64,000 nucleotides of DNA from Chitinophaga caeni (GTDB lineage: Bacteria > Bacteroidota > Bacteroidia > Chitinophagales > Chitinophagaceae). The position numbers and the translations under genes were made by a program. Location: contig NZ_CP023777.1 in NCBI RefSeq assembly GCF_002557795.1, positions 992,001 to 1,056,000 on the forward strand, in the 5' to 3' direction. This document shows positions 27,517 through 37,667 of the stretch, in pieces. How positions within the stretch are numbered: the stretch's first letter is position 1; each line of letters opens with the position of its first letter. The notes under the pieces are model-generated. The model saw only the letters and a program-made list of their open reading frames with translations. It made no database searches and was not told the DNA's origin.

Positions 27517-27570
27517 AAAGAGCTCAATGGATTGTCCGCGTTATGAAAGAGCTCAATGGATTATCCACGT
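27517..27570 (+). repeat. Two 25-bp direct repeats (29-bp period) upstream of susC
   Basis: 27517-27541 and 27546-27570 are the same 25-mer (aaagagctcaatggatt...) with two differences. They lie between the HTCS gene and the SusC gene. Direct repeats about three helical turns apart suit binding of two AraC-type regulator domains, so they may be the HTCS activation site. The TATAAT-like box at 27511-27516 touches the first repeat. The rest of 27271-27510 shows nothing else. Confidence 0.5.
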
Positions 27571-27619
27571 CACTCTGTTATTGCCGCTTGCATTTTTTCA
27601 ACCTAAAATCAAAGCTGCT

Positions 27620-30600
27620 ATGAGACTTTTGTTCAATTCCCAAAGGTATCATTCGCTCCGAATGAAAATACTCTTGGGAGTACTAGCATTAATTATCAAT
27701 CCCTTAATTACTTTTTCACAATCAAAAAAAATTACCGGTAGAGTTATCGACGAGGCCAACAAACCGGTTCCGGGTGTTTCCATCAGGATTAAAAACACGG
27801 CTTCGGGTACGACCAGCGATGCGGAAGGAAAATTTTCTCTTTCTGTACCAGCCGGGGCCGTACTCGTTTTCAGTAATATCAATTACGACACGCGGGAAAT
27901 GGAAGTTGGCGACCAAACTTCAATGATCGTACAACTCGTAACCAAAGTTTCCGATCTGAATACGGTGGTCGTGGTTGGTTATGGCTCCAGGAGCAAGGCC
28001 GATGTTGGGGGCGCTGTAATTTCGGTGGACGAAAAAATATTGAAAGATCGTCCCGTGACCAATACCTTATCAGCGCTGCAAGGCGCTGCTCCGGGTTTAG
28101 TAATCACCCGCAGCAACGGTCAACCCGGCCGGGAAGGATGGACTGCCCGCATCCGTGGTATTACCAGCTTGGGAGCGCAAAATGCGCCGCTCTTCATCAT
28201 CGATGGTGTAGAAGGCGATATTAACTCGATTAACCCGAATGATATTCAAAATATTACCGTTCTAGAAGATGCCGCTTCCGCCGCCATTTACGGCGCCAAA
28301 GCAGGTGGCGGTGTGATCTTGGTGACAACGAAAGGCGGGAAGGCTAACCAAAAAACCAGGGTGGATTTCTCCTCCATGTACACCTGGCGGACTACCTATG
28401 CGCGTCCCGAAGGATTGAGCTCAAGGAAAGAAGGGGAGTTGTTGAATGCTGCCAACGTAAACGGGGGCGGTAACCCCGCTTTCAGCGAGCAACAATTGGA
28501 ATGGTTTGACGATCCGAACGTAGATGATTATCTAAACCCGAATACCAATCAATGGGAATATTATTACAATAATAGCATGCAGGATATCCTGATGCGCAAC
28601 CAAAGCCCGCAAAGAAACCTGAACCTCTCCGTAAGCGGTGGCGGCGATAAGTCTTCGTTCCTGTTTTCAATGGGATACCTTGACCAACAAGGAGTATTCA
28701 AATTCGGGCCTGACCAATATAGCCGCTTCAATGCCCGGATTAATTACAATACGAAGTTTTCAAATGTATTTAGCCTAGATACCAGGCTTTCCTTTGCCAA
28801 GGAAAATATCATGGCGCCTTCGGTGGGCGTATCCGGGAGTTATGGTTTGATGTATAACGTGTATTCCATCCGCGCATCGAGGAACCCTATTTTCACACCG
28901 GGATCCGATGGTAAGTTATACGCATTTATCGGCACGATTTCCAATGCTTACCCGATACTGAAAGACGGCGGTTACGATGACGAGGATAAGTACAACGTCA
29001 ACGGCGTAGTAACTCTTTCTGCCAAGCAAATCGTGAAGGGATTAAACCTAAAAGCGGTATATAGCCCCGGCTTAGTGCTTTCTAACAGGGAAATTTATAA
29101 TAAAACCGTTCCCCGTTGGACGATAGATCAAAACATGAACCCGGTGCCCGGAACTTCCATTAACCCGGTAAATTCCCTTAACAAGAGCAGGCCGTATTCT
29201 ATTACACAAAACTTCTTCACCACGGCAGATTATAACTATTCGATCGATAAACATAATTTCAACTTATTGGGTGGTTATGAATATAAAATCTACCAATACG
29301 ACCGGATCCAGGCCATCCAAAGGGCATTATTATTGAACGATTTCCCTACCCTCAATTATACAACCTTGGCGAATGCCGACGTGGGTAACGTATCGGATAA
29401 TATCCAGGTTAATACTTGGATCTCGTATTTCGGCAGGCTGTCTTATAACTACAACAAGAAATACTATTTAGAAGGTACCTTCAGGCGCGATGGAAGCTCC
29501 AGGCTAGCGCCGGGGCATAAATTCCAGAACTTTTACGCGGTCAATGCTTTCTGGAGAATAGCCGAAGAAGAATGGTTTAAAACCGCCTTGCCCTGGATCG
29601 ATGAATTTAAAGTTGCGGCATCTTACGGTACTACCGGCGGGGCGCAAACATCAGACCCGAATGCTAACAACTACGATTTCCAAAGTCCGCTCTCCAGGTC
29701 TTATTACCCTTTCAACGATGCCCGTACGGCGATGTTTTGGCAAGGATCATTACCGGCAGACAGCAAAGCATGGGAAATCATCAAAACGGCTAATATCGGC
29801 TTCGATCTTGAAATGCTGAGAAGCAGGCTGCGCATCCACTTTGATTATTTCAAGAAGACCAACGACAATGTATTCGTTGCCCAACAATTGCCTTCTATGC
29901 TAGGTGTGGCGCCGAATGCAGCCAACTTGGCCGCGATCAAGGTAACCGGATGGGGCGTCAATATCAACTGGACTGACCAGTTTAAAAACGGTAGTTACTT
30001 TATCTCCGCCAACCTGAGTGATGATAAGAATACCGTTGTGAAAAACATCGGCGGTACCGTGTATGGACAGGGAATTAATTCAGCCCTGGTTGGCATGTCT
30101 ACCAATTCAATCTTCGGCTATAAAGCAGATGGATATTTTGATACAGAAGATGAATTAGCAGGATCACCGGTGCGTGTCAGCAATACATCTGTAGGTGATA
30201 TCAAGCTAATAGACAGGAATAAAGACGGTTTCATTAACGAGGGTGTCAATACAGCCGAAAATCATGGCGACCTGGTGTACCTGGGTAATACCAACTCCCG
30301 TTATGTATTTGGTATTAATGCCGGGGTAAACTGGAAAGGATTCGATATATCCGTGTTATTTAACGGGGTAGGTAAGAGGAATGTATTGATTAATCCTGAA
30401 AACGCTATGGCATTTTACAGCGGCTGGATCATGCCTTGGAAAATCCACGAAGACTACTGGAGACCTGATAACCTCGATGCCAAGTTCCCTAGAATATTGG
30501 TGAGCGATAGGATCAACAATGTTGTGTCATCGCATTGGGTACAGGATGCCAGCTATATCCGTTTAAAGAATTTACAAGTTGGCTACACCCTAACCAAGGA

Positions 30601-30772
30601 TAAACATCACATCAAGGGATTAGGTGATGTACGCCTTTATTTTTCCGGCCAGGATTTGTGGGAAAAAACAGGCATGTGGTTTAATTACTACGACCCTGAA
30701 AATACGGACAGGATCTCTTACGGCTACCCGATGTGGAGAAGTTACGCAATGGGGCTGAATGTTAGCTTCTAG
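27620..30772 (+). CDS. SusC-like TonB-linked outer-membrane transporter
   Basis: I prefer the ATG at 27620 (alternative 27662, MKILLGVLALI); a frame start at 27527 falls inside the direct repeats. From 27620 the protein has 1050 residues: signal peptide ending ITFSQ, carboxypeptidase-regulatory domain (KITGRVIDEANKPVPGVSI), the SusC TonB-box region VVVVGYGS, plug (LSALQGAAPGLVITRSNG, FIIDGVEGDINSINPNDI, LEDAASAAIYGAKAGGGVI) and a long barrel ending MGLNVSF. It imports oligosaccharides through the outer membrane with the SusD lipoprotein encoded 48 nt downstream. The GH88 and heparinase-type genes that follow suggest an acidic polymer as substrate. Confidence 0.93.
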   Translation: MRLLFNSQRYHSLRMKILLGVLALIINPLITFSQSKKITGRVIDEANKPVPGVSIRIKNTASGTTSDAEGKFSLSVPAGAVLVFSNINYDTREMEVGDQTSMIVQLVTKVSDLNTVVVVGYGSRSKADVGGAVISVDEKILKDRPVTNTLSALQGAAPGLVITRSNGQPGREGWTARIRGITSLGAQNAPLFIIDGVEGDINSINPNDIQNITVLEDAASAAIYGAKAGGGVILVTTKGGKANQKTRVDFSSMYTWRTTYARPEGLSSRKEGELLNAANVNGGGNPAFSEQQLEWFDDPNVDDYLNPNTNQWEYYYNNSMQDILMRNQSPQRNLNLSVSGGGDKSSFLFSMGYLDQQGVFKFGPDQYSRFNARINYNTKFSNVFSLDTRLSFAKENIMAPSVGVSGSYGLMYNVYSIRASRNPIFTPGSDGKLYAFIGTISNAYPILKDGGYDDEDKYNVNGVVTLSAKQIVKGLNLKAVYSPGLVLSNREIYNKTVPRWTIDQNMNPVPGTSINPVNSLNKSRPYSITQNFFTTADYNYSIDKHNFNLLGGYEYKIYQYDRIQAIQRALLLNDFPTLNYTTLANADVGNVSDNIQVNTWISYFGRLSYNYNKKYYLEGTFRRDGSSRLAPGHKFQNFYAVNAFWRIAEEEWFKTALPWIDEFKVAASYGTTGGAQTSDPNANNYDFQSPLSRSYYPFNDARTAMFWQGSLPADSKAWEIIKTANIGFDLEMLRSRLRIHFDYFKKTNDNVFVAQQLPSMLGVAPNAANLAAIKVTGWGVNINWTDQFKNGSYFISANLSDDKNTVVKNIGGTVYGQGINSALVGMSTNSIFGYKADGYFDTEDELAGSPVRVSNTSVGDIKLIDRNKDGFINEGVNTAENHGDLVYLGNTNSRYVFGINAGVNWKGFDISVLFNGVGKRNVLINPENAMAFYSGWIMPWKIHEDYWRPDNLDAKFPRILVSDRINNVVSSHWVQDASYIRLKNLQVGYTLTKDKHHIKGLGDVRLYFSGQDLWEKTGMWFNYYDPENTDRISYGYPMWRSYAMGLNVSF

Positions 30773-30820
30773 TAAATGCCGGGAACAGTTTTTTCTTAAA
30801 CGACAAAGACATTATTGTAT

Positions 30821-32557
30821 ATGAAAACATTAATAGCAACAAATAAAATAACACTTCTTCTTGCCGCAGCCGGAATAGGTTTATTTTTAAATAGCTGCAC
30901 CAAGCAACTCGATCAGAATACGCAATCGGTGATCACCGATCCCATTTTCTGGAAAACAGAAAGCGACTTGATCGCAGGTACGAACTACTTATATAGTAGT
31001 CTGCCCGACTTCAATACTCCATTGGAAGACCGCATGAGCGACCTGGCCGTAAATATTACCACCCGGACGGTAGACCAGGTGAGTGACGGCTCCCGGAATA
31101 TCCCGTCCAATGACGGACGTTGGAATAATGCTTATGCTTACATCCGCGCAGCGAATAATGTAATTGAAAAATCAGCCGGTATACCTAGTGGCGAGATGAA
31201 GACTTACTGCATCGCGCAAGCCAGGTTTTTCAGGGCAATGTCCTATTTTAACTTGGTTAAAATTTACGGCGATGTACCTTACATCTGGAGAACGATTACA
31301 GGTAGGGATGATGAATTGTTGTACACCCCAAGAACCGCCAGGGAGACCGTGGTAGATTCCATATATGCAGATTTGGACTTTGCAGCGGCCAATTGTCCGC
31401 AGGCAGATCAACTACCGGGTAGTTCTTCGGCTAGCGGCGTAGCCGGAAAAGAATATGGCCGCATTACAAGAAGTGCCGCTTTAGCCTTTAAATCCAGGGT
31501 AGCATTGTATGAAGGAAGCTGGAATAAGTTTCATGGTGCACCGGAGTTTACGGGAACTAAAAACCCCACTAAGCATTTCACCATTGCGAAAGAAGCCGCC
31601 CAAACGGTGATGAATGAAGCGAAGCATAGTTTATTCACCGGCACAGGCGAACTTAGCTACCAGGATCTTTTCAGGTACCCCGGCGAATATTATGCTAACA
31701 ATAAGGAAAATATTCTCGTTAGATTGTACGGGCAAAACATGTCGAACAGCATCGCTTCACATTCCTATATGCGGAATAACCTGACCGATGGCGGCAATGC
31801 GGCAACGAGAGCTTATGTAAACCTAGCGTTATATTCAGATGGCTTACCGGCCGGGAAATCCACCCTTGATTCCAACGGGATCGAAACAGGTTTGCTCACC
31901 GATACCAGGAATAGAGATCCCAGGTTAGTTATGACGCTGTTCAAAGTTGGCGATCCTTATGCGTCCATTTCTGGCGGTACGCCCATTTATGGAAATACAT
32001 TTTATTACCACCAGCAGAAATATTGGACGGGGCAGGCAGATTTCTTAACCGCCCAAGTGTACTTAGATTATATAGCCATCCGCTACGCGGAAGTTTTGTT
32101 GAACTACGCAGAAGCGACTTACGAGCTCAATGAAAGTATTTCGGATGCCGATCTGAACGCTACAATCAACCTGCTACGGAATAGGGCCAGCAACAACGAC
32201 ATCAGTAAATTACCGTTATTGACAAATGCATTCGTGAATTCGAACGGCCTGAGCATGCGGGAAGAAATTCGTAGGGAACGAACAATTGAGCTGGCATTTG
32301 AAGGCTTCAGGTACTGGGATCTGATCAGGTGGAAAACCGCGGAAGTAGAATTGCCCAAAGCAATTATTGAAAGGAAATATTTCGATGATATCAATTATGG
32401 CGGCTCGGTTGTACCACCGTTATTAGACGGGTACGTATTATTCCAAGCGGCAGATAAAAGGAAATTTGATACGCAAAAAGATTATTTGTGGCCATTGCCT
32501 TCCGCACAAATCGGTTTGAGTAACAACACTTTAACACAAAATCCAAACTGGCAATAA
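30821..32557 (+). CDS. SusD/RagB-like glycan-binding lipoprotein
   Basis: The ATG at 30821 (MKTLIATNK) is preferred over a TTG two codons upstream. 578 residues: lipoprotein signal with lipobox LNSC (Cys about 24), SusD N-terminal TPR-like region (ITDPIFWKTESDLIAGTNYLYSSL, QARFFRAMSYFNLVKIYGDVPYI) and the C-terminal SusD/RagB signature (YLDYIAIRYAEVLLNYAEA, RRERTIELAFEGFRYWDLIRW, ending LTQNPNWQ). It forms the lid of the SusC transporter at the cell surface and binds the polysaccharide. Confidence 0.95.
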   Translation: MKTLIATNKITLLLAAAGIGLFLNSCTKQLDQNTQSVITDPIFWKTESDLIAGTNYLYSSLPDFNTPLEDRMSDLAVNITTRTVDQVSDGSRNIPSNDGRWNNAYAYIRAANNVIEKSAGIPSGEMKTYCIAQARFFRAMSYFNLVKIYGDVPYIWRTITGRDDELLYTPRTARETVVDSIYADLDFAAANCPQADQLPGSSSASGVAGKEYGRITRSAALAFKSRVALYEGSWNKFHGAPEFTGTKNPTKHFTIAKEAAQTVMNEAKHSLFTGTGELSYQDLFRYPGEYYANNKENILVRLYGQNMSNSIASHSYMRNNLTDGGNAATRAYVNLALYSDGLPAGKSTLDSNGIETGLLTDTRNRDPRLVMTLFKVGDPYASISGGTPIYGNTFYYHQQKYWTGQADFLTAQVYLDYIAIRYAEVLLNYAEATYELNESISDADLNATINLLRNRASNNDISKLPLLTNAFVNSNGLSMREEIRRERTIELAFEGFRYWDLIRWKTAEVELPKAIIERKYFDDINYGGSVVPPLLDGYVLFQAADKRKFDTQKDYLWPLPSAQIGLSNNTLTQNPNWQ

Positions 32558-32657
32558 AATAGCTTTGATTTTAACAGGGCTTCGTTATTTATTCCTTTTA
32601 ATTAAGGGGTAAATAATGAGGCCCACATTTTTCATTGAGTACCTTAATTCATAATAC

Positions 32658-33950
32658 ATGAAGAAACTGGGGGTTGTAATATTATCTGCATCGATCATTT
32701 TTTCTGCTTGTCACCTTTCCCGGGAAAGCACTGTAGATGGGAAGACCGCAGCATTAGCTTTCATAGATCAAAATTTTAAACATGCCGACACCATGCTTAG
32801 CAAGCTGCTGGATGATGCCAATCAAAACTTCAACGAAAAAGATCCGGCATATCCCAGGACGATCAATAAAAACGGGGAATTGGTAAGCACTTCTATGTAT
32901 GATTGGACCCCGGGCTTTTTCCCCGGCAACCTTTGGCAGGCATACGAGTACCTTAATAGCGATCAATATAAATCCGAAGCCAGGAGGTGGACGGAAAGCC
33001 TTGCCCCTTTACAAACATTTACCGGCAATCACGACCTGGGTTTCATGATGTATTGTAGCTATGGTAATGCTTACAGGCTCACTAAGAACGAGTCTTACAA
33101 ATCCGTATTAATCAATGCAGCCAAAGCATTGAGTACGAGGTACAACGCTACAACCGGCTGCATAAAATCCTGGAATGTCTTTAGATCTAAACACGGCGAT
33201 GCCGAATATCACTTCCCGGTAATTATTGACAACATGATGAACCTGGAGATGCTGTTCTTCGCTTCCAAAATAAGCGGCGATACCAGTTTCCGGCATATCG
33301 CCATTACCCATGCCTTGACCACGATGAAAAATCATATCAGGCCAGACTACAGTTCTTACCATGTCGTTTGTTATGACAGTACTTCCGGGAAGGTATTAGC
33401 AAGGGAAACATCGCAAGGATATGCTGATAATTCAACCTGGGCTCGCGGGCAAGCCTGGGCATTGTACGGTTTTACCATGTGCTACCGCGAAACGGAAGAT
33501 CAGCGGTTTTTAACAACTGCCTTAGGACTGGCAGATTACATCGTAAATAATAAGAACCTGCCGACCGATAAAATTCCATATTGGGATTTTAATGCTGATG
33601 AACCCGGCTATACACCCGGCGTTAAATCTCATGCATTAGAGGTAACCGGGAAGTTCCGGGATGTTTCATCCGCCAGCATTATAGCATCGGCTTTATTTGA
33701 ATTAAGTACTTATGCTAAGGCACAAGAAGCACAACGATATAAAGATGTTGCTATAAAAATATTACATTCATTAAGCAGCCCAGGATATACAGCGCAGCTA
33801 GGTACAAACGGACATTTCATATTGGAACATTCCGTGGGAAGTATTCCGGACGGCGTCGAAATCGATGTACCCTTAGTTTATGCAGATTATTATTACTTGG
33901 AAGCTTTAATTCGCTATAAGAAATTATTGGAAGGTGAGAAGATCATTTAA
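32658..33950 (+). CDS. GH88 unsaturated glucuronyl hydrolase (lipoprotein)
   Basis: 430 residues with a lipoprotein signal (lipobox FSAC, Cys19). The (alpha/alpha)6-barrel patterns of GH88 are visible: MYDWTPGFFPGNLWQAYE (Asp near 81), HDLGFMMYCSYGNAYRLT, HFPVIIDNMMNLEMLFFAS (Asp near 191), QGYADNSTWARGQAWALYGF and YWDFNADEPGYTPGV. The two aspartates are in the places of the catalytic pair in Bacillus UGL. The enzyme removes the unsaturated uronic acid left at the non-reducing end by a polysaccharide lyase. That fits the lyase-type gene that follows 15 nt later. Confidence 0.92.
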   Translation: MKKLGVVILSASIIFSACHLSRESTVDGKTAALAFIDQNFKHADTMLSKLLDDANQNFNEKDPAYPRTINKNGELVSTSMYDWTPGFFPGNLWQAYEYLNSDQYKSEARRWTESLAPLQTFTGNHDLGFMMYCSYGNAYRLTKNESYKSVLINAAKALSTRYNATTGCIKSWNVFRSKHGDAEYHFPVIIDNMMNLEMLFFASKISGDTSFRHIAITHALTTMKNHIRPDYSSYHVVCYDSTSGKVLARETSQGYADNSTWARGQAWALYGFTMCYRETEDQRFLTTALGLADYIVNNKNLPTDKIPYWDFNADEPGYTPGVKSHALEVTGKFRDVSSASIIASALFELSTYAKAQEAQRYKDVAIKILHSLSSPGYTAQLGTNGHFILEHSVGSIPDGVEIDVPLVYADYYYLEALIRYKKLLEGEKII

Positions 33951-33965
33951 ATAAAATATTGACGC

Positions 33966-35942
33966 ATGTACATATCAACTTTAAACTATCTGAATACCTT
34001 GGTAAACAAGTTATCAACTAAGAATTTCATTTATATACTCATCCTGTGTTCCCTTTTTAGCAGCGGGTTAAAAGCACAAACAGCGCGGGATTTATTGCAG
34101 AAATCTGCTAACCCGGAACAGGTTAAAGAGCGACTCTTACCCAAGGAACAATGGCTTAAATATCCTGCTTATACCGACAGGCAAGGCTGGGATAATTTTA
34201 CGGGCGAAGCCAAGGCATCGCTTATCAAGAACGGGGAGCAATATTTAAACTACGAGTGGAAAGTAATCAAAGCTACTGAATACCTGGAATATGAGCGTAG
34301 CGGCAGCCGCGCAGCTATGGAAGCTCCGAACGGCGCCAATAATACGGCGCTGAGCAGCTTGGTATTTGCAGAGCTGGCCGAAGGGAAAGGCCGGTTTATG
34401 GATCAAATCATCAACGGTGTTTGGTACAACTGTAACCTTCCATCCTGGGCCATTTCAGCGCATTTAAGCGGGCTCCAATTGAGAAAGCGGGCTTTACCCG
34501 ATCCCAAGGACAACGTCATAGAACTGGTGTCGGGAGATATGGGCGCTTTCCTCTCCTGGACATACTATTTCTTCCACGATGAATTTGACAAGGTAGATAC
34601 GATCATTTCGAGCAGGCTCAAGGAGAATATCCAGACCAGGATTTTAGTGCCCTATATGCAACGCAACGATTACTGGTGGCAGGCAAGCAAACCGGGCGCT
34701 TTCGTAAATAACTGGAACCCCTGGTGCAATTCAAACGTGCTATTATGCTTCCTGTTGATGGAAGAAAACCGGGATAAACTTGCCGATGCTGTTTACAAAA
34801 CGATGCGTAGTGTTGACCAGTTCATCAATTACACCAAGGAAGACGGCGCTTGTGAGGAAGGCTCTTCTTATTGGGGGCATGCGGCTGGGAAGATGTACGA
34901 TTACCTGCAAGTGCTGAGCTATGCTACAGGAGGTAAAATATCCATCTTCGATAAGCCTATTATAAAAAATATGGGAAACTACATTGCATATAGTTATGTT
35001 GGCAACGGCTGGGTCGTAAATTTTGCCGATGCCTCGGCACGAAACGATGGAGATCCAGGTTTGGTTTTCCGTTATGGGAAAGCCATACATAGCGAGAGTA
35101 TGGAACATTTTGCCGCGTACTTGTTGCATAGAAAAGAAAATTTTGACGTACAAAAAAGTAGTTCCAGGGACTTTTTCAGGACGCTGGAGAATTTATCGAT
35201 TTATAAAGAGCTCGTTCAAACGCAGCCTTCGTTACCAAGTTTCAGTTCGGTTTGGTACCCGCAAACCGAGGTTTGTTATATGAAAAATAAGGCAGGTTAT
35301 TTCTTCGCAGCGAAAGGTGGTTATAATAATGAAAGTCATAATCACAACGATGCCGGCACATTCTCCTTGTATATAGATACCCTCCCGTTTTTTATCGATG
35401 CCGGCGTAGGTACTTATACCAGGCAAACATTCAGCAGCGACCGTTACAAGATCTGGACGATGCAGAGTAATTACCACAACCTGCCGATGGTAAATGGGCA
35501 GCCGCAACCTTTCGGTAAAGATTATAAAGCCAGCAATGCGAGCTTCCAGGAAAAAAAGAAAACGTTCAGCTTGGATATCGCTGCTGCTTATGGCAAAGAT
35601 GCAGCGGTAAAAGCGTGGTTGCGGAAATACACCCTAGGCGATGACAAGCTTGTAATAGAAGATAATTACCAACTGGCGGCCAGCAAGGAGGCTAATATCA
35701 TCAACTTTATGACCTGGGCTCAACCGGACATTAGCAAGGATGGGGTCGTGGTGCTGATCAAGGATAACAAGCAGGTAAGGTTAGCGTACGATGCGGCGCA
35801 ATTTACAGCTTCGGTAGAAACGGTTCCTTTGCCGGACAAAAGATTGTCGAACGTGTGGGGCGATCAAATATACAGGCTGTCATTGAAAGCAAAAAAATTG
35901 TCGCTGAAGGGTAAATACAAATTTATTATCAGTAAACAATAA
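33966..35942 (+). CDS. Heparinase II/III-family polysaccharide lyase
   Basis: 658 residues with a signal sequence (about 18-38, ending GLKAQ). The N-terminal alpha/alpha-toroid region (about 45-370) includes WISAHLSGLQLRKR-like helices and the loop CEEGSSYWGHAAGKMYDYL. The C-terminal beta-sandwich begins near 410 and contains ESHNHNDAGTFSLYID (about 453-468), the hallmark of heparinase II/III proteins with a catalytic or metal-binding His, and NYHNLPMVNGQPQ. Such lyases cleave uronic-acid-containing chains (heparin, heparan, alginate, ulvan-like) by beta-elimination. The exact PL family (PL12, 15, 17 or 21) cannot be settled by eye. It is paired with the GH88 gene, so the two likely act in sequence. 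Confidence 0.85.
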   Translation: MYISTLNYLNTLVNKLSTKNFIYILILCSLFSSGLKAQTARDLLQKSANPEQVKERLLPKEQWLKYPAYTDRQGWDNFTGEAKASLIKNGEQYLNYEWKVIKATEYLEYERSGSRAAMEAPNGANNTALSSLVFAELAEGKGRFMDQIINGVWYNCNLPSWAISAHLSGLQLRKRALPDPKDNVIELVSGDMGAFLSWTYYFFHDEFDKVDTIISSRLKENIQTRILVPYMQRNDYWWQASKPGAFVNNWNPWCNSNVLLCFLLMEENRDKLADAVYKTMRSVDQFINYTKEDGACEEGSSYWGHAAGKMYDYLQVLSYATGGKISIFDKPIIKNMGNYIAYSYVGNGWVVNFADASARNDGDPGLVFRYGKAIHSESMEHFAAYLLHRKENFDVQKSSSRDFFRTLENLSIYKELVQTQPSLPSFSSVWYPQTEVCYMKNKAGYFFAAKGGYNNESHNHNDAGTFSLYIDTLPFFIDAGVGTYTRQTFSSDRYKIWTMQSNYHNLPMVNGQPQPFGKDYKASNASFQEKKKTFSLDIAAAYGKDAAVKAWLRKYTLGDDKLVIEDNYQLAASKEANIINFMTWAQPDISKDGVVVLIKDNKQVRLAYDAAQFTASVETVPLPDKRLSNVWGDQIYRLSLKAKKLSLKGKYKFIISKQ

Positions 35943-36145
35943 GATACTATAATAACAGGAATCAGCGAGGTATTAATTTTCCGACTCAAAATTGTACCGG
36001 TAAGTACCATTTGCTGCATAGCGTGGCAAAAGCACAAGAGTGCGACGCAACGGCGGCTGAAAAGTGCCATGGAAGCTGGGTCCAGGAGGCTAATTACCAG
36101 GCTACAGTTGTTGATCACAGATTATTAATTGATAACAACAGCAGG

Positions 36146-37294
36146 ATGAGTTGGAAATATGATACCCGTTATCCATCGATTGAAGATTTGAGGAACAAGG
36201 CCAAGCGGAAAACGCCGGGTTTTGCTTTCGAGTATCTCGATGGCGGATGCAATGAGGATGTAAACCTTTTTAAAAATACGGATGATTTGCGCAAGGTAGA
36301 GTTGATTCCTCAATACCTTACGCGGCACCATGGCTCATCATTGAAGACGGAGCTATTCGGCAAAACATACGATGCGCCATTCGGGATTGCCCCGGTGGGT
36401 TTGCAAGGACTGATGTGGCCGAAAGCCACCGAGATATTAGCGGCGGCGGCGGCGAAACATAATATTCCTTTTATACTTAGCACGGTCACGACGGCATCGA
36501 TTGAAACGGTTAGCGAGATCACCCGGGGGAATTTCTGGTACCAACTGTACCACCCGGCGGAGAACAGGTTGAGGGACGACATCCTCAACAGGTTGCAGGC
36601 AGCCGGATGTGATACCCTGGTATTACTCTGCGATGTGCCGACTTTCGGGTTCCGCCCGCGCGACATCCGCAACGGCTTGGCGATGCCGCCGCAGATGACT
36701 TTGAAAAATATTTTACAGATCTTGACGCGGCCGCATTGGGCGCTCAGCACCTTGGTAAACGGCATCCCCGAATTTGCAACCTTGAAGCCATACATCCCGC
36801 GTAACCTGGACATGAAGCAGCTCGGTTTGTTTATGAATCAAACTTTTGAAGGGCGTTTGAACGAAGAAAAGATAAAGCCGATCCGGGATCAGTGGAAAGG
36901 GAAAATAGTATTGAAAGGCGTTGCCAGCGAGCAGGACGCCGGGATGGCAGTACGCCTGGGGCTTGATGGAATCATTGTATCGAACCACGGGGGCAGGCAG
37001 ATAGATGCGGGGGAGTCGGCGGTACATTCGCTGAAACGGATTTCGAAGGAATATGCCGGGAAGATCAAGATCATGATGGATAGCGGCATCCGATCCGGCC
37101 CGGATGTTGCCAGGGCCATGGCGAGCGGTGCGGAGTTTACATTTATGGGCCGTAGTTTCATGTACGGTGTAGCGGCATTAGGAAAGAGGGGAGGAGATCA
37201 CACCATATCGATCTTGAAAACACAGTTGCAGCAGGTGATGGAACAATTGTGTTGTGAAGATACGGGTCGCTTTGCGGAGCATTTGGTGAGGTAA
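36146..37294 (+). CDS. FMN-dependent alpha-hydroxyacid oxidase/dehydrogenase
   Basis: The open frame begins with TTG at 36011, but the preceding residues look non-coding, and the ATG at 36146 with a purine-rich gcagg before it starts MSWKYDTRYPSIEDLR, the usual N-terminus. The 382-residue enzyme has the TIM-barrel signatures FAFEYLDGGCNEDVN, FGIAPVGLQGLMWP, FWYQLY, KIVLKGVASEQDA and the active-site SNHGGRQIDAGESA, then MDSGIRSGPDVARAMASGA and MGRSFMYG. It oxidises an L-2-hydroxyacid such as lactate to the keto acid. It lies 203 nt after the lyase gene, so membership of the polysaccharide operon is uncertain. Confidence 0.88.
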   Translation: MSWKYDTRYPSIEDLRNKAKRKTPGFAFEYLDGGCNEDVNLFKNTDDLRKVELIPQYLTRHHGSSLKTELFGKTYDAPFGIAPVGLQGLMWPKATEILAAAAAKHNIPFILSTVTTASIETVSEITRGNFWYQLYHPAENRLRDDILNRLQAAGCDTLVLLCDVPTFGFRPRDIRNGLAMPPQMTLKNILQILTRPHWALSTLVNGIPEFATLKPYIPRNLDMKQLGLFMNQTFEGRLNEEKIKPIRDQWKGKIVLKGVASEQDAGMAVRLGLDGIIVSNHGGRQIDAGESAVHSLKRISKEYAGKIKIMMDSGIRSGPDVARAMASGAEFTFMGRSFMYGVAALGKRGGDHTISILKTQLQQVMEQLCCEDTGRFAEHLVR

Positions 37295-37667
37295 TTAACG
37301 GCTAGATACATTAAGAAGCTAATGAACATATTTTTTAGGCATCCCCGGTATTAGCGCGATACCGGGGATGCTAATATATATAAGTTCCTATCCTTGCAGC
37401 TGATCCTTTAAAACGGATCAATATATTGACATGATGCGTTTCCATTGACGGCAGTGCAAACAAGCACACCCGAATCGTTCATCACGTTGCCATGGCTTTG
37501 ATTTAATTGGAAAATGATCAACGGGGTTCGGTTTTGAAAGTCGGCAATGCCACATTAAAGCATTTATCAATTATTAATTAATTTAGCTAGGTTAAACTAT
37601 GGTTTCCCACATATTACCAACTCTTTTAATTTAGCGAGCTATTTATTAGCGCCCCATCATAGAAAGT
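37295..37667. other. Intergenic region with a perfect 13-bp stem-loop
   Basis: Bases 37339-37351 and 37359-37371 (gcatccccggtat / ataccggggatgc) form a 13-bp GC-rich stem with a 7-nt loop, 44 nt after the oxidase stop. A T6 run precedes rather than follows it, so it may end transcription by structure alone or protect the 3' end. Nothing else was found up to 37667. Confidence 0.55.
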
